A stretch of 64,000 nucleotides of DNA from Devosia enhydra. Its GTDB lineage: Bacteria > Pseudomonadota > Alphaproteobacteria > Rhizobiales > Devosiaceae. Of the stretch, positions 42,871 to 51,467 are shown one piece after another. The stretch covers positions 62,001 through 126,000 of the forward strand of contig NZ_FPKU01000001.1 in assembly GCF_900119845.1 (NCBI RefSeq). Direction: 5' to 3'. The notes beneath the pieces were generated by a model. That model saw only the letters and a list, made by a program, of their open reading frames with translations. It was not told the origin of the DNA and did not search any database. Numbering within the stretch: position 1 is the first letter of the stretch; each line of letters begins with the position of its first letter. A program made the translations under genes and the position numbers.

Positions 42871-43932
42871 ATGGACGAGACGGCACCACCAACACGCAGG
42901 ACGGGCTCAGGTCGCGGGCGGGCGAGCGGGCGCGTCGGCATCCGCGACGTGGCGCGCGATGCCGGTGTGTCGGTGGCAACCGTATCGCGGGTTCTGGCCG
43001 ATGACGGCTATCCGGTGTCGGAAGCGTCGCGGCGCAAGGTGCTCGAATCGGTGGCGCGACTGAATTTCGTGCCCAACGACCTGGCGCGGGGGCTCTCGCA
43101 GGATCGCACCAACACGGTGGGCGTGATCGTGCCTAATCTCGCCAACCTCTATTATGCCCGGGTGCTGCTGGGGGTGGAGGAGGTGGCGGCGCAGAACGGC
43201 ATGTCGATCATCTTCTGCAACACCAACCACAACCTCGCCAATCGCGAGCGCGACATCAAGCTGCTGCTGCAAAAGCGGGTGGATGGCATCATCATATGCG
43301 GCAGCGGCACCGATTACGAGAACAGCGCCGGCCGCCTCGCCGACGGGCCGGCGCCCTTCGTGGTGCTGGGACGCAACGAAAAGCTCGATTATCCGGCGGT
43401 GCATGCCGACAACCGGCGCGCAGGATATACCGCGACCCGGCATCTGGTCGATCTCGGGCACACCCGCATCGCCTTTCTGACCGGGCCCGAGCGCTGGTCG
43501 GACGGCAATGATCGGGTGGCGGGCTACAAGGCCTGCCTCGCCGATCATGGCCTCGATTTCGACCCGGACCTGCTGATCCGCTGCGATTTCGCCGAGCAGG
43601 ATGCCTATGAGCGCATGACCCAGCGCGGACACGCCGGCATGGGCTTTTCGGCCTGCCTTGCCGGCAATGACCGCATCGCGCTCGGCGCCATGGCGGCGGC
43701 GATCGACCTGGGGCTGCGCGTGCCGGAGGACCTGGCCTTTGTCGGCTTCGACAACATTGCCACCAGCCTCTACATGCGCCCATCGCTCACCACCATGGAC
43801 ATGCCGGCCCAGCGCATGGGCGCAGAAGGCATGCGGCTGATGCTGCGCATATTGGCGGGAGAGGCGGTGCCCTCGCGCACCGTGTTCGATGCGGCGCTGC
43901 TCGTGCGGCAATCCTCGGGCGGCCTGCGCTAA
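42871..43932 (+). CDS. LacI-family transcriptional regulator of the organic-acid module
   Basis: A 353-residue repressor. HTH at residues ~22-47 (VGIRDVARDAGVSVATVSRVLA), hinge helix LARGLSQDRTNTVGVIVP, and an effector domain with CLAGNDRIALGAM and FVGFDNIATSLYMRPSLTT. The hinge and HTH differ from the LacI protein at 21302, in line with its different operator, AGTAACCGGTTACT. Preceded by a basic low-complexity N-terminal tail. Confidence 0.9.
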   Translation: MDETAPPTRRTGSGRGRASGRVGIRDVARDAGVSVATVSRVLADDGYPVSEASRRKVLESVARLNFVPNDLARGLSQDRTNTVGVIVPNLANLYYARVLLGVEEVAAQNGMSIIFCNTNHNLANRERDIKLLLQKRVDGIIICGSGTDYENSAGRLADGPAPFVVLGRNEKLDYPAVHADNRRAGYTATRHLVDLGHTRIAFLTGPERWSDGNDRVAGYKACLADHGLDFDPDLLIRCDFAEQDAYERMTQRGHAGMGFSACLAGNDRIALGAMAAAIDLGLRVPEDLAFVGFDNIATSLYMRPSLTTMDMPAQRMGAEGMRLMLRILAGEAVPSRTVFDAALLVRQSSGGLR

Positions 43933-43967
43933 ACGATCTTGACCGGGGTTGGCGCGAGGGCGTATCC

Positions 43968-43981
43968 AGTAACCGGTTACT
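43968..43981. promoter_or_regulatory. perfect 14-bp LacI-family palindrome before DHDPS-like gene
   Basis: AGTAACCGGTTACT is its own reverse complement. It lies 21 nt upstream of the ATG at 44003 and 35 nt after the lacI stop, so the two-gene operon that follows is under its own control. Confidence 0.8.
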
Positions 43982-44002
43982 ATCGTTTTCCGAGGGGTTT
44001 TC

Positions 44003-44944
44003 ATGTCGAGCGCCTTGCGCAGCGGCGTCATTCCGGCGCCCGTCATGCCGTTCAATCTCGATGCGTCGCCGGACTGGCCGACCTTCGAGCGCTACATGGC
44101 CGAACTGGTCGAGGGTGGGGCGAGCGCCATCGCGGTCAACATGGCGGCCGCCGAAGTCACCTCGCTCGAGCATTCCGAACAGCTCGAAGCGGTCGAGCGC
44201 ACGCGCCGGGTCGTGGCAGGCGCCGTGCCGGTGGTGGCCGGGCTGGTTGCGACCTATACGCAGGGCGCGGCCAATCTCGCGAAGCGCCTCGTCGATGCCG
44301 GGGCCGAGGGCCTCGTGGTGTTTCCGCCGCTGCCGACCTTCAGCTCCAAGCCGATCAAGCCGCAGATGATTGCCGACCATCATGCCGGCATCGCGGCGGC
44401 GGTGGACGTGCCGCTCGTCGCCTTCAATACCGGCAACGCCACCTACCCCAAGGGCACCATCAAGGCGCTGGCCGAAATCCCGACCCTGGTCGCGATCAAG
44501 GATGCGGCGTTCAACATCGAGCTCTCGGCCGAGATGGTCGATGAGGCCGCCGAAACCGACGGCCGCATCGTGGTGATGACGGGCAACGACACCTTCATCG
44601 TCGAGGCGCTGCTGCTGGGATCGCCCGGCGCGCTGATTGGCTATGCCGGCACGGCGACGGCCGAACTCGTCGCCATGCAGCGCCACGCGGCAGCGGGCCG
44701 GGCCACCGAGGCCTATGAGATCTGGGGGCGGCTGGGGCCGCTCGCCCGGCTGATCTGGAGCGCGCCGCTGCGCGATTATCGCCCGCGCATGAAATACACC
44801 CTGATGCGGCAGGGGGTTCTGCCCAACATGGTGACGCGCGCGCCCCAGCCGGGCATCGAGCCGGCCGACAAGGCGGCCATCGACGCGCTGTTTGATCGCT
44901 ACGGCTATGCCGATGCCCGCTATCGGCCGCGCGGCCGGGCCTGA
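44003..44944 (+). CDS. DHDPS-superfamily protein with atypical active site
   Basis: A 313-residue TIM-barrel protein. The Schiff-base Lys166 is in place (VAIKDAAF), but the usual Tyr of YNxP is Phe141 (AFNTGNA) and the GTTGE loop reads NMAAAE (residues 46-51). The imine chemistry may be kept while proton relay and carboxylate binding differ. Also long at the C-terminus for the family. Co-transcribed with enoyl-CoA hydratase (11-nt gap). Substrate unknown, possibly a CoA-linked or dicarboxylic keto acid. Confidence 0.82.
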   Translation: MSSALRSGVIPAPVMPFNLDASPDWPTFERYMAELVEGGASAIAVNMAAAEVTSLEHSEQLEAVERTRRVVAGAVPVVAGLVATYTQGAANLAKRLVDAGAEGLVVFPPLPTFSSKPIKPQMIADHHAGIAAAVDVPLVAFNTGNATYPKGTIKALAEIPTLVAIKDAAFNIELSAEMVDEAAETDGRIVVMTGNDTFIVEALLLGSPGALIGYAGTATAELVAMQRHAAAGRATEAYEIWGRLGPLARLIWSAPLRDYRPRMKYTLMRQGVLPNMVTRAPQPGIEPADKAAIDALFDRYGYADARYRPRGRA

Positions 44945-44955
44945 GGAGACTGAAG

Positions 44956-45741
44956 ATGGCAGACCTTTCCAGCCACATCCGCCTCGAGCATCTCGAGGGC
45001 CATGTCGCGCTCATTCGCATCGAGCGCGCCGAAAAGCGCAATGCGCTGCACAGCTCGATGGTGATCGAGATCGGCCGCATCATCACTGCGCTCGAAACGG
45101 ACGAGACGGTGCGCGCGGTGGTGATCACCGGCACCGAGCAGATCTTTGCGGCCGGCGCCGACATCAAGGAGATGCTCGAGCGCGGGCCGGCCGGCACCTC
45201 GAACAATCCCGACCGCGTCGCCGCCTGGCGCCGGATCGAGAATTTCTCCAAGCCCATCATCGCGGCGGTGAACGGCATCGCCTTCGGTGCCGGCAGCGAG
45301 CTGGCCCTGACCTGCGATTTCATCATCGCGGGCGATAATGCCCAGTTCGGCCAGCCCGAAGTGAAGATCGGCGGCATGGCCGGCGATGGCGGCACGCAGC
45401 GCCTGCCGCGCAAGATCGGGCCCAATGTCGCCTCATACATGCTGATGACCGGCGACCCGATCGGGGTCGAGCGCGCCTACCAGCTGGGGCTGGTGGTGGA
45501 AATCTGTACGCCCGACAAGACCGTCGACCGGGCGGTGGAAATCGCCCGCACCATCGCGCTGCGGGCGCCGGTGGCGGTGCGCAACACCAAGGCCTGCATC
45601 CGCGTCTCGGTGGGCGCGACGCTCGAAAACGGCATCGCCTTCGAGCGCGATGCCATCTGGCGCAATGCGATGACCGACGACAAGCTCGAGGGCATGCGCG
45701 CCTTCACCGAAAAGCGCGCGCCGGTGTTCACCGGCAAGTAA
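44956..45741 (+). CDS. enoyl-CoA hydratase/isomerase family protein
   Basis: A 261-residue crotonase-fold enzyme. The oxyanion-hole segments FAAGADIKEM and GIAFGAGSELAL are seen, and both catalytic glutamates of hydratases are present: Glu115 (GSELAL) and Glu135 (FGQPEVKIGG). The second glycine loop reads MAGDGGTQRLPR. Likely hydrates an enoyl-CoA made from the acid activated by the CoA-transferase on the opposite strand. A clear terminator follows. Confidence 0.9.
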   Translation: MADLSSHIRLEHLEGHVALIRIERAEKRNALHSSMVIEIGRIITALETDETVRAVVITGTEQIFAAGADIKEMLERGPAGTSNNPDRVAAWRRIENFSKPIIAAVNGIAFGAGSELALTCDFIIAGDNAQFGQPEVKIGGMAGDGGTQRLPRKIGPNVASYMLMTGDPIGVERAYQLGLVVEICTPDKTVDRAVEIARTIALRAPVAVRNTKACIRVSVGATLENGIAFERDAIWRNAMTDDKLEGMRAFTEKRAPVFTGK

Positions 45742-45770
45742 GGCGCTCGGCCCATCCCACACGTCACAGC

Positions 45771-45799
45771 CGCCGGTGCGATGCCGGCGACTCTTTTTT
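45771..45799 (+). terminator. Rho-independent terminator after enoyl-CoA hydratase gene
   Basis: CGCCGG pairs with CCGGCG over a 7-nt loop, followed by ACTCTTTTTT. It lies 29 nt past the stop and 12 nt before the convergent gene end. Confidence 0.8.
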
Positions 45800-45810
45800 C
45801 TGCGGGCGGC

Positions 45811-48705
45811 TCAGGCGGCGCTGAGCCTGCGCGCCTTGCCGCCGCGCTGCCGCTTGCCCGGTCTGGCGACCGAGAGCGGCGGCGGATTGAGCGCGGTCGC
45901 AGCCGCGCCGTCGAGATGATCGAAGACCCAGAAGGGCTTGATGCCGTCATGCGGGAAAAACCGCGTCGGCCATGAGGCCGCATCAGGCAGCGCCACCGCC
46001 GCGTCGGCCACCCCGCTGCGCTCGCGCAGGGCGGCGAGCAGCGGGATGTAGCGCTGGAGGTCGAAGGGATCGTCCTGCGGATAGGGCCAGGGGCCAGTTG
46101 CAAGCTGCGGCACGAGCCAGGCGAGAGCATTGCGGAGCTGGCTCGTTTCACCATCACCGCACGCCCAGAGATCGCAGCCCACCGTCTGCGCCAGCCGCGC
46201 CAGATTGAGCCAGCACTGAAGGTTGAAGGCGGAGTAGTGCGCGCTCTGGGTGCGTGCCAGCTCTTCGGGCTGGCTGCCATCGGGCGAAATCTGGCTCAAG
46301 AGCCGGGCCCGTGCGGCGCGCAGCGTATACGAAAGCGTCTTCATGTCGCCCAGATAGAGCGCGATGGCGGCCACCTGCAGGTCGTGGGCGGTGCCGTGAT
46401 TGTTGCGCGAGGCGCGCTCGTCCTGCCCCTGCTGGCTGGCTTGGAGCCAATCGAGATAAGCCCTGAGCCAGCCGCGCAGCCCCTCGCGATCCTTAGCCGG
46501 CAGGGCGCCATCGGCATCGAGCAGCCGCACGGCATCGAGGAAGAAGTAGAGGTCCTTCATTTCGATGATGCCGAAGCCGAGCCGGACATCGGACGGCCGC
46601 TCCGGCATCCACTGGGCATAGAGCAGATGCGGGTTCATCCGCGTGTCCGGATCGATGAACCAGCGGTGGATGAGCCCCCGGGCATGGCCAGCGAAACGCT
46701 GCTCGCCCGTCACCCGCGCGGCGAGCGCGAGGAGGATGGTGTCATCGAAGAGCCGTTGCAGGCGCGTGCGGTCGTAGCGCTCGCTTTCGGGGCTATAGAG
46801 TTCGCTGCCGGGTATGCGCTCGCCATCGCGGCGCACGAGCGGCAGGCCGTCGGCGCTGTCGGGATTGGGCCACCAATAGGGTGCGGGGTGCCAGTAGTCG
46901 TGCCGGTCTCCGCTCGGGGGCAGGCTGGTCTTGTCGACCACCGCATAGGGGCCGCGCGCGAGCGCCTCCTCGGCGGCGGAGACGAGAGCTTCCCGCCATT
47001 GCGCGGCCACGGACCCCGCCGGCGCCTCGGCCAGGCGGACGAGGCTTTGCGCGTCATAGGCAGCAAGTGCGGCTGGCTGCCAGCGGCGCTCGAGGGCCAT
47101 GCAGTCGAGCATGTCGAGGGTTGCGACGATGGCTTCGTTGCGCGCCCCTTCGCGGCCCGACTGGCTGGCGCGCGTGCCCGCTTCGAGCTCTGCCCGGCCC
47201 GAATCGAGCCGTGCCACCCAGCCGGCCCGGCCGAATTCGGCCCCGCGCTCGCTGGGGGTGGGGCGCGGCAGATCCCATTTGTCATCGCGCGCCTGGTCCC
47301 ATGGGCCCGGAATGCCGAGCCGCCAGAACAGCGACACCTTGGGGCGCCGACCATAGGGGTAGGCTTCGTCGAAGGCCTCCTCGGCATCGCGGCGGAAAAT
47401 GAGCTGCGGCTCCTCGCTGGCCTCCGCGAAAAGGTCGCGGGTGAGGGCAAGCGTGTTGTCGGTCAGCCGCGCCATCGGGGTGTGGAAATATTTGAGATAG
47501 GGCCGGGCCGCGATCTCCGCGACGAGCCGATCCCAGGCCGATTGTGACAAAAAGCAATTGCCATCCCAGGGCAACACCCATTTGGCGCGGCCCCGCCCGT
47601 CGGCGAGGGCGGCATTGCGGGCGCCATTGTTGTTGATGGCATAATTGATCTTGTGGCGCCTCAGCCGGGCTTCGAGCCGCAGCCTCAGGCGGGCGGAAAT
47701 CTCGGCCATCTGCGGGAAGAGCCAGGCGGCGGGTTCCTCGAAGCCGGCAAAATCCCAGTCGGTCGCCTCATAGGCCTGCCAGTCGAAGGGCAGGTGCAGA
47801 TAGGGCTGCCCGGCATCCTCGAGAACCCGGATGATCGCTTCTTCGGCGCCCCGGTCGACGATGCGATTGACCACCCAGCGCTTCTGGCAGCCGGGGAAAT
47901 CGGGCTCGTGATCGAGGATGAAGCGCACATTGCGCAGCGATTGGCCATCGGCGTGGCGAGGATGGAGATCGTTGCCGATGATGCGATAGAGGGCGAAGGT
48001 GTCGGGCGCCTCGGCAAGCCCGCGCATCGCCGCTTCCGACCGCAGCGCCGCGATATCGGGGGGCGGCATGGGCCGGGCGGGAACCACCTTGCGCTCCCAC
48101 CGCCGGTCGGCGGCGCTGCGCTCGGCGCGGAAATCGAGAACCTCGAGCCCGCGCACCAGCGGCTCGAGCGCGGTCCCCGACAAATCGATGAGCCGGCTTG
48201 CGCCCCATTTGTGCCAGCGCGTCAGAAAGCGCTGCCGGAACTGGGCGCGGGCGGCCGGATCGGCGAGGTCGAAGGGCGGGAAATATTCGGCGATATAGCC
48301 TTTGGCCCGAAACGGCGCCATGTCGGCACAGTCGGTGAAAAACACCGGCACGAAGCCCTGCGACTGGCTCTGCTGGCGGGCCACCTCGTCGATGCCCAAT
48401 CGCAGCGCCCGCCCATCAACGCCGAAAAGGCCCACCACCGCCACGATGGCATCGGGGTGGGGCTTGCGCCGCGACCAGCCGACCAGCGGCTGAAGCGGCT
48501 TTTCTGAGCCGCCGAACGCCGTCCAGCCCGGTGGCAGGGGCGGCTCCATTTCGGGCAGCGGCGGCGCGCTTTCGGGCCCGAAGGCAACGAGCCGCGATGC
48601 GCGGCCTTCGCCCTGATGGGCGGCAAGCGCCTCGAACATCGATTGCAGGGCGCGGAAATGGCTGGCTTCTAGCGCCGTGGCTGCGGGGGCACGTTTCTGG
48701 CTCAC
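45811..48705 (-). CDS. multidomain protein: GT-like N-terminal region fused to alginate-lyase-like domain
   Basis: A 964-residue protein without signal peptide or membrane helix. Residues ~230-400 (FALYRIIGNDLHPRH, RWVVNRIVD, INNNGARNAALADG, WVLPWDGNCFLS) look like a nucleotide-sugar-transferase-type domain. Residues ~545-920 match the alginate_lyase (PF05426-type) toroid: YWWPNPD near 610, MNPHLLYAQWMP, and RNNHGTAHDLQVAAIALY near 765-785 with the Asn-His pair used by such lyases. The first ~200 residues are unassigned. It overlaps the upstream glycosyltransferase gene by 4 nt. A cytoplasmic lyase-like domain fused to a transferase-like one suggests polymer modification or length control. 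Confidence 0.75.
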   Translation of the reverse strand: MSQKRAPAATALEASHFRALQSMFEALAAHQGEGRASRLVAFGPESAPPLPEMEPPLPPGWTAFGGSEKPLQPLVGWSRRKPHPDAIVAVVGLFGVDGRALRLGIDEVARQQSQSQGFVPVFFTDCADMAPFRAKGYIAEYFPPFDLADPAARAQFRQRFLTRWHKWGASRLIDLSGTALEPLVRGLEVLDFRAERSAADRRWERKVVPARPMPPPDIAALRSEAAMRGLAEAPDTFALYRIIGNDLHPRHADGQSLRNVRFILDHEPDFPGCQKRWVVNRIVDRGAEEAIIRVLEDAGQPYLHLPFDWQAYEATDWDFAGFEEPAAWLFPQMAEISARLRLRLEARLRRHKINYAINNNGARNAALADGRGRAKWVLPWDGNCFLSQSAWDRLVAEIAARPYLKYFHTPMARLTDNTLALTRDLFAEASEEPQLIFRRDAEEAFDEAYPYGRRPKVSLFWRLGIPGPWDQARDDKWDLPRPTPSERGAEFGRAGWVARLDSGRAELEAGTRASQSGREGARNEAIVATLDMLDCMALERRWQPAALAAYDAQSLVRLAEAPAGSVAAQWREALVSAAEEALARGPYAVVDKTSLPPSGDRHDYWHPAPYWWPNPDSADGLPLVRRDGERIPGSELYSPESERYDRTRLQRLFDDTILLALAARVTGEQRFAGHARGLIHRWFIDPDTRMNPHLLYAQWMPERPSDVRLGFGIIEMKDLYFFLDAVRLLDADGALPAKDREGLRGWLRAYLDWLQASQQGQDERASRNNHGTAHDLQVAAIALYLGDMKTLSYTLRAARARLLSQISPDGSQPEELARTQSAHYSAFNLQCWLNLARLAQTVGCDLWACGDGETSQLRNALAWLVPQLATGPWPYPQDDPFDLQRYIPLLAALRERSGVADAAVALPDAASWPTRFFPHDGIKPFWVFDHLDGAAATALNPPPLSVARPGKRQRGGKARRLSAA

Positions 48706-50819
48706 TCTGTCCTCCAGAGCCCGGCGATCGCGGTGGCGGCCTCGGCGGCGCCATTGGGCCGGGCCAGCGCGGCGCAGTTCTGCGCCATCACCTCGCGGGC
48801 CCGCCGATCGAGCAGGACAGCGCAGATGCTGGGCAGCAGCGTCAGCTGGTCTTCGGCCAGATCGAAGCCCGCGCCCTTGTCCTGCGCAAAGCCGGCGCGG
48901 GCGCGCTGGTCATCGAGCGCGGGATGATCGGCGGCGAGGAATATGGTGGGCAGGCCAAAGGCGATGGCTTCGTGGAAGCTGTTATAGCCCGCCGCCGAGA
49001 TGGAGAAATCGAAGGCGCGGGCGTGGCGGCTGAGCGGAAAGCCCGAGACCACGAGAGTATCGGGCCAGAGCGACAGCGGGGCACGCGAATTGGTCCACTC
49101 CGCGATGGCGATCTGCAGGCCCGGAAAGCCCTTCAGCACGCGCACGACCGCATCGATGAGCTGAATGACGTCGCGATGGGCTCCGGCGCCCAACTGTACG
49201 AGAACCGCGGGGCGGGCGGGATCGAGCCCCAGCGCGCGGCAGGCGCTGTCGCGATCGCTAAGGTCGCCGGCATCGAGCAGGGTGATGGGCGGCACTTGCA
49301 GGGCCTCGTGCCGGCGCGCGGCGGTGGGCCCGGTGTCGCGCTCGGCGGCGATCTCGCCCGGCTCGATGATGAGATCGAATTCGGAGGCCGCATCGAGATG
49401 GGGCGAGGCGATGCGGTTCATGCCACGGCGCACCCAGACGAGCTTGCAGGGCGGCTGCGACAGGGCGGCGCCGACGAGCCCGGGCGCGGGATTGTTGCCG
49501 TCAAAGACGACGGCCTGCGCATCATGGGCATGGATGAGCTGTTCGAGCTCGACGCGCAGCCAGCGATCCCACAGCCTCGGATCGGCGGCAGTATCGGACA
49601 GCGAGGGGATATAGTCGGCGTGATGGCCGAAGCCGCGCAGGATCGGCAGGGCCTGGGCATGGCTGGCAAAGACCGGCCGGAAGCGGTTTTCGGCCCGGTT
49701 GGCGATGGCCAGGAGCCGGGTGACGTGGCCAAGCCCGACCCCGTTGGAGGGCAAAAACAGCACACGCGGCGGAGATGGCGCGGTGATCACGGCGGGACGG
49801 GCCGGCGCCAGCGTGCGGCCGAGGAGGCGCGACAGCCTTTCGGCATGATAGAGCGGCGGAAAGGCCAGGGCGCCGGCCTGCCGCGCCTGCTCCAGCCGGG
49901 TCGGCAGTTCGGGCCCGGCGAGTGCCGCAGCGAGGGTTTCGGCCATGGCCTCGGGCTCGCAATAGAGCGGACCCTCGCCCAGATGCAGGCGCAGATGCGG
50001 CCGCGTCACCACCAGCCGGCCCTTGGCGAGCGCCGCCCCGATTGCCGCATCGGGCACGGTTTCATTGGCCGGGGAGGGGGCGTAGACGAGGGCGTCGATG
50101 CGCTCGAGGAAGCCATCGAGCCCCATGTCGCCCCGATCGATGATCCGCCAGTTGGGCGGCAGCATTTTGGGCACGAGCGCGCCGGGCGGTCGGCCATGAA
50201 ATGTGATGTCGACATCCACGCCACGGGGCAGGGCGACGGCCAAGGCTTCGGCGGTCTCGGGCCAATGGCGGCGTCCGCCGAAATCGACGAGCCCGATGGT
50301 GAGCCGGCCGGTCCTTGCGCGTGGGGCGGGACGATCGGCATCCGCGATGACGGGCGGGCGCCAATCGATCTCCTCCATCGGCACGGGCAGGCCGAGTGCG
50401 GTGAGTTCGGCGCGCACAAAGCGGTTGGTGGGCACCCAGATCACACGGCCACGCAGGAGCCCGAAGAGACGCCACATATCGGCCGGTACCGGCGCCCGAT
50501 CATGGATGAGACAAACCGTTTCGGCTGAGAGGGCGGCCAGCCCCTGCCGCGCCAGCGGCGACAGGCTGCCCAGCGCCATCGGTGCATGCACGACCAGCAG
50601 CCGCGCCTCCACCGGTTGGGCCGGATCGACGACGACCGCCAGTTTTTCGCGCACGGCGCGCTGGATATCGGCCGAAAGGGGCCGTGGCGGGCCCTCCGCC
50701 CCCAGATGCAGGAGGCCGGTGGCAAGGCCGAGTGCTTTCTGCGCCCTGCATTCAAAGAGCGCGCGCAGCGCGGTATCCCCGGGTGCGGCAAAGTCGGCGG
50801 CGATGATGACGTCGAGCAT
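48702..50819 (-). CDS. tandem-domain glycosyltransferase (GT4-like plus MurG/GT28-like)
   Basis: A 705-residue protein with two GT-B-type halves. The N-terminal half (~1-345) has a GT4-like layout (LTIGLVDFGGRRHWPETAEAL, ERIDALVYAPSPANETVPDA). The C-terminal half (~350-705) starts VLFLPSNGVGLGHVTRLL, as in MurG and UGT proteins, and has SAAGYNSFHEAIAFGLPTIF near 605, the donor-binding motif. ATG 50819 fits the first beta-strand; a 19-residue longer start is possible. First gene of a two-gene unit with the lyase-like fusion. Probably builds a surface glycan; sugars unknown. Confidence 0.78.
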   Translation of the reverse strand: MLDVIIAADFAAPGDTALRALFECRAQKALGLATGLLHLGAEGPPRPLSADIQRAVREKLAVVVDPAQPVEARLLVVHAPMALGSLSPLARQGLAALSAETVCLIHDRAPVPADMWRLFGLLRGRVIWVPTNRFVRAELTALGLPVPMEEIDWRPPVIADADRPAPRARTGRLTIGLVDFGGRRHWPETAEALAVALPRGVDVDITFHGRPPGALVPKMLPPNWRIIDRGDMGLDGFLERIDALVYAPSPANETVPDAAIGAALAKGRLVVTRPHLRLHLGEGPLYCEPEAMAETLAAALAGPELPTRLEQARQAGALAFPPLYHAERLSRLLGRTLAPARPAVITAPSPPRVLFLPSNGVGLGHVTRLLAIANRAENRFRPVFASHAQALPILRGFGHHADYIPSLSDTAADPRLWDRWLRVELEQLIHAHDAQAVVFDGNNPAPGLVGAALSQPPCKLVWVRRGMNRIASPHLDAASEFDLIIEPGEIAAERDTGPTAARRHEALQVPPITLLDAGDLSDRDSACRALGLDPARPAVLVQLGAGAHRDVIQLIDAVVRVLKGFPGLQIAIAEWTNSRAPLSLWPDTLVVSGFPLSRHARAFDFSISAAGYNSFHEAIAFGLPTIFLAADHPALDDQRARAGFAQDKGAGFDLAEDQLTLLPSICAVLLDRRAREVMAQNCAALARPNGAAEAATAIAGLWRTE

Positions 50820-50941
50820 GGCCGGCCCCCCAAAGACAGGCGCAGCCGGCGTTTCAGCGCCGGCTTTTCTCCGCACGTGCGATGGCGGCTCTCCGCAGCG
50901 CGGGGAGAGCGACCCTCGTCACGCGGCGATGCAGGCGCTGG

Positions 50942-51229
50942 TCAGTAGGGCGCGTTGACGTCGAAGGCGAGGCGATCCTCGCGCCGGCTCGGCGGCTGCG
51001 ACAGTTCCACGATCCGGCTCATCAGCATGGCGAGGATCGGGCTGTCCGGATCGGTGGCGCGAAGCATCTCGAGCTCGGTCTGCAAATCGACGATCGAGGC
51101 GGTGCTTTCGATGCGCTGCTGCGCGGCGGCTATGGCGTCCGCCGGGCTCTCGATGGCGCTGGCGGCATCGATGCCGGCGGCCATCATCAACGCAGCGAGT
51201 GCTGCGCTTAGCTTATGCTTGCGATCCAT
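50942..51229 (-). CDS. small secreted protein, unknown function
   Basis: A 95-residue protein with a signal peptide (MDRKHKLSAALAALMMAAGIDAASA) and a mature part of about 70 residues that is mostly helical and acidic (DAIAAAQQRIESTASIVDLQTEL). I recognise no family. GGGGG at 51236-51240 before ATG 51229 decides the start against in-frame ATGs further up. Confidence 0.6.
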   Translation of the reverse strand: MDRKHKLSAALAALMMAAGIDAASAIESPADAIAAAQQRIESTASIVDLQTELEMLRATDPDSPILAMLMSRIVELSQPPSRREDRLAFDVNAPY

Positions 51230-51420
51230 GATCATCCCCCAACCCTGGATGAACGTTGTCATAGCGTCACAGGTGTTAACGAAGGCTTAAAGCGGGATGG
51301 GGAGCCCGCTGGCGTAGGGCACTGTCGCGGCGCGATATCGGGGGATTTTGCGAGGCCGGGGGGTGGGCTCGCGGGTGCCGGAACGGGAGGGGCCGTACCG
51401 GCGTACTGTCTTGTAGCAGC

Positions 51421-51450
51421 TCCGGCAGAAGCGCTGGCGCCTCTGCCGGA
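51421..51450. terminator. strong hairpin downstream of Omp31-like gene
   Basis: TCCGGCAGA pairs with TCTGCCGGA; the loop holds a further GCGC-TG-GCGC pairing, so the stem is nearly continuous. It lies 18 nt past the porin stop (minus strand), with no T-run, and may protect the porin mRNA 3' end. The 51230-51467 gap holds nothing else recognisable. Confidence 0.6.
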
Positions 51451-51467
51451 CAGACTTGAAACGCGGC

